From positions 1-6,469 of the forward strand of contig QKGW01000462.1 of the NCBI GenBank assembly GCA_003250275.1: 6,469 nt of DNA, in the 5' to 3' direction. The position numbers were made by a program, and so were the translations under genes. The stretch's first letter is position 1. Each line of letters starts with the position of its first letter. The notes beneath the pieces are model-generated. The model worked only from the letters and a program-made list of their open reading frames with translations, was not told where the DNA came from and did not search any database. Shown one piece after another: positions 5,351-6,469 of the stretch. The DNA comes from Alphaproteobacteria bacterium (GTDB lineage Bacteria > Pseudomonadota > Alphaproteobacteria > Rhodospirillales > Rhodospirillaceae).

Positions 5351-6028
5351 TCACGGGATGAATTCACACCCCTTTGCGGCCAGGGCCGCATCCACCCAGG
5401 TGCTGGCGACCGCACCCGCGCGGATGGCTTCCATCTGCTTGGCCTCGGCCGCGTTCTTCGCCTCGGTGCGTTCGAGCACCGCCGCCGCGGTGGCGCGCGG
5501 CACCGCGAGCACGCCGTCGGCGTCGCCGATGATCAAATCTCCCGGTTCGATCACCATGCCGTTCAGGGAGATCGGAAAGCCGATCTCTCCCGGTCCGTCG
5601 CGGTAGGGACCGCGGTGGGTAACGCCCGCCGCGTAGACCGGCAGATTCCGCTCCAGGAACGCCTGGCGATCGCGGACCGCACCGAAGATCACCACCCCGG
5701 CGATGCCGTGCCCGATCGCGCGCGCGAGCATCATCTCGCCCAGGAGCGCGTTGGTCAGATCGCCGCCGCCGTCGCAGACGATCACGTCGCCGGGCGCGGC
5801 CATGTCAATCGCCTTGTGCAGCATCAGGTTGTCGCCGGGGCGGGTCTTCACCGTCAGGGCCGGCCCCGCGAGCGGACCGTCGCGGTGCATCGGGCGCAGC
5901 GCGACGCCGCCCCCGGAAAGACGGCCCATGCAGTCGCTGACGTTGGCGACCGGAAGCCCCCGGAACGCTGCGACGAGATCGGCCGACACGCGCTCCCACT
6001 GCTGCTTGACGCGGAAACCTTCGCTCAT
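5351..6028 (-). CDS. RraA-fold class II aldolase, probable 4-carboxy-4-hydroxy-2-oxoadipate aldolase (LigK position)
   Basis: 225 residues, the usual length of HMG/CHA aldolases (LigK, ProA) and longer than E. coli RraA (about 160). The fold is seen in PGDNLMLHKA (64-73), the glycine-rich turn DGGGD (86-90), GAVRD (116-120) and DADGVLAVP (169-177). R119 and D120 are the catalytic Arg and the metal-associated Asp of the family. The position 21 residues before R119, Asp in the characterised D-X20-R-D aldolases, is Glu98 here. Such enzymes use Mg2+ or Mn2+ to split 4-carboxy-4-hydroxy-2-oxoadipate into pyruvate and oxaloacetate, and many also decarboxylate oxaloacetate. The gene starts 1 nt after the stop of the LigJ-like gene. 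Its GGAG (6039-6036) lies inside that gene, 7 nt before the ATG, so translation is probably coupled. The neighbour is the main reason for the substrate assignment; the sequence is not close to the Pseudomonas ProA I recall. Automatic labels such as RNase E regulator RraA or demethylmenaquinone methyltransferase would probably be wrong. Confidence 0.75.
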   Translation of the reverse strand: MSEGFRVKQQWERVSADLVAAFRGLPVANVSDCMGRLSGGGVALRPMHRDGPLAGPALTVKTRPGDNLMLHKAIDMAAPGDVIVCDGGGDLTNALLGEMMLARAIGHGIAGVVIFGAVRDRQAFLERNLPVYAAGVTHRGPYRDGPGEIGFPISLNGMVIEPGDLIIGDADGVLAVPRATAAAVLERTEAKNAAEAKQMEAIRAGAVASTWVDAALAAKGCEFIP

Positions 6029-6029
6029 C

Positions 6030-6469
6030 TCACTGCTCCATCGCCGTTGGAATGCGCAGCCGCGAGAACACCTTCGTGGCGTTCTTCCAGTAGATCTTCT
6101 CCTTGTCCTCGGGGGACAGCGCGGCGTTGGACTCGACGTAGCGGCGGGTGTCGTCGAAGAAGAAGCCGGTATCCGGGTCCATGCAGCGCACCGCGCCGTG
6201 CATCTCCGAGGCGAACAGGATGTTGTCCACCGGCACCACCCCTGCGAGAAGATCGATGCCGGGCTGATGGTAGACGCAGGTGTCGAAATAGAGATTGCCG
6301 TTCATCAGCTCTGCGGGCTCGGGGCGCTTCATGTCCCGCGCGATGCCACGGTAGCGGCCCCAGTGATAGGGCACGGCACCGCCACCGTGCGGAATGATCA
6401 GCTTGAGGCCGGGGAAGCGGGTGAATAGGTCGGACTTCAGCAACTGCATGAACACCGCGGTATCGGCGT
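6030..6469 (-). CDS. ligJ: 4-oxalomesaconate hydratase, LigJ-type amidohydrolase (partial, N-terminus off the right edge)
   Basis: The frame is open at the right edge (entering as ADTAVFMQLL) and ends at TGA 6032-6030. 145 of the usual roughly 340 residues are visible, so the GTG at 6455-6453 is an internal valine and not a start. The segment is the C-terminal half of a COG2159 TIM-barrel hydrolase with LigJ features: IPHGGGAVPYHWGR, LYFDTCVYHQPGID and the strand LFASEMHGAV. The Glu in ASEM replaces the Asp usual in the superfamily. Measured from the C-terminus it falls near residue 284-285, matching the zinc-ligand glutamate I recall for LigJ. The other metal ligands (N-terminal H-x-H and a mid-protein His) lie outside the window. 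LigJ adds water to 4-oxalomesaconate to give 4-carboxy-4-hydroxy-2-oxoadipate in the protocatechuate 4,5-cleavage and gallate routes. The adjacent aldolase would take the next step. A related amidohydrolase for another tricarboxylate is the main alternative. Confidence 0.78.
   Translation of the reverse strand, partial: ADTAVFMQLLKSDLFTRFPGLKLIIPHGGGAVPYHWGRYRGIARDMKRPEPAELMNGNLYFDTCVYHQPGIDLLAGVVPVDNILFASEMHGAVRCMDPDTGFFFDDTRRYVESNAALSPEDKEKIYWKNATKVFSRLRIPTAMEQ

Noticed and set aside
3994..5415. 473-codon minus-strand frame antisense to hemA
   Set aside because: Low-complexity Ala/Arg/Val/Gly composition and no motifs; antisense of a well-conserved gene.
3912..5606. 564-codon plus-strand frame across hemA
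   Set aside because: Arg/Pro/His-rich shadow with no domain; the hemA frame contains every ALAS active-site residue I could place.
5615..6397. Plus-strand frames antisense to the aldolase and ligJ
   Set aside because: Arg-rich shadows of two recognisable minus-strand genes.

Overview
The window reads as high-GC alphaproteobacterial chromosome. The signs are a C4-pathway 5-aminolevulinate synthase (ALAS), a two-domain cold-shock protein of alphaproteobacterial type, strongly G/C-ending codons, and the last genes of a meta-cleavage (protocatechuate/gallate) pathway. Genus cannot be fixed; a Rhodospirillales-like organism is a guess. I see no mobile element, tRNA, rRNA or CRISPR array.

Layout from left to right. 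(1) Positions 1-1271, minus strand: the first 423 codons of a lipoprotein with a lipobox, TPR-like helices, three evenly spaced SHOCT-like helical hairpins and the start of a SPOR domain. It runs off the left edge. (2) Positions 1272-1496: a divergent intergenic region with a plausible plus-strand promoter overlapping a 13-bp tandem repeat. (3) Positions 1497-3065, plus: a CYTH-CHAD protein (inorganic triphosphatase / polyphosphate-binding type). (4) Positions 3066-3359: an AT-rich spacer, probably promoter and 5' leader of the next gene. (5) Positions 3360-3794, plus: the double cold-shock-domain protein. (6) Positions 3795-4104: a 310-nt gap with no convincing gene but dense inverted repeats, some mutually exclusive. 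It could be a structured hemA leader or a separate small RNA. (7) Positions 4105-5316, plus: hemA (ALAS), complete with all the active-site residues I could place. (8) Positions 5317-5350: a convergent spacer with an 8-bp-stem hairpin. (9) Positions 5351-6469, minus: two translationally coupled genes with 1 nt between them. These are a LigJ-type 4-oxalomesaconate hydratase (3' part only) and an RraA-fold aldolase in the LigK position.

The only clear functional partnership is the last pair. LigJ hydrates 4-oxalomesaconate to 4-carboxy-4-hydroxy-2-oxoadipate, and the aldolase would cleave that to pyruvate and oxaloacetate. The other genes look like independent housekeeping or envelope units. 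The parts least explained by known families are the structured region upstream of hemA and the repeat architecture of the SPOR lipoprotein.
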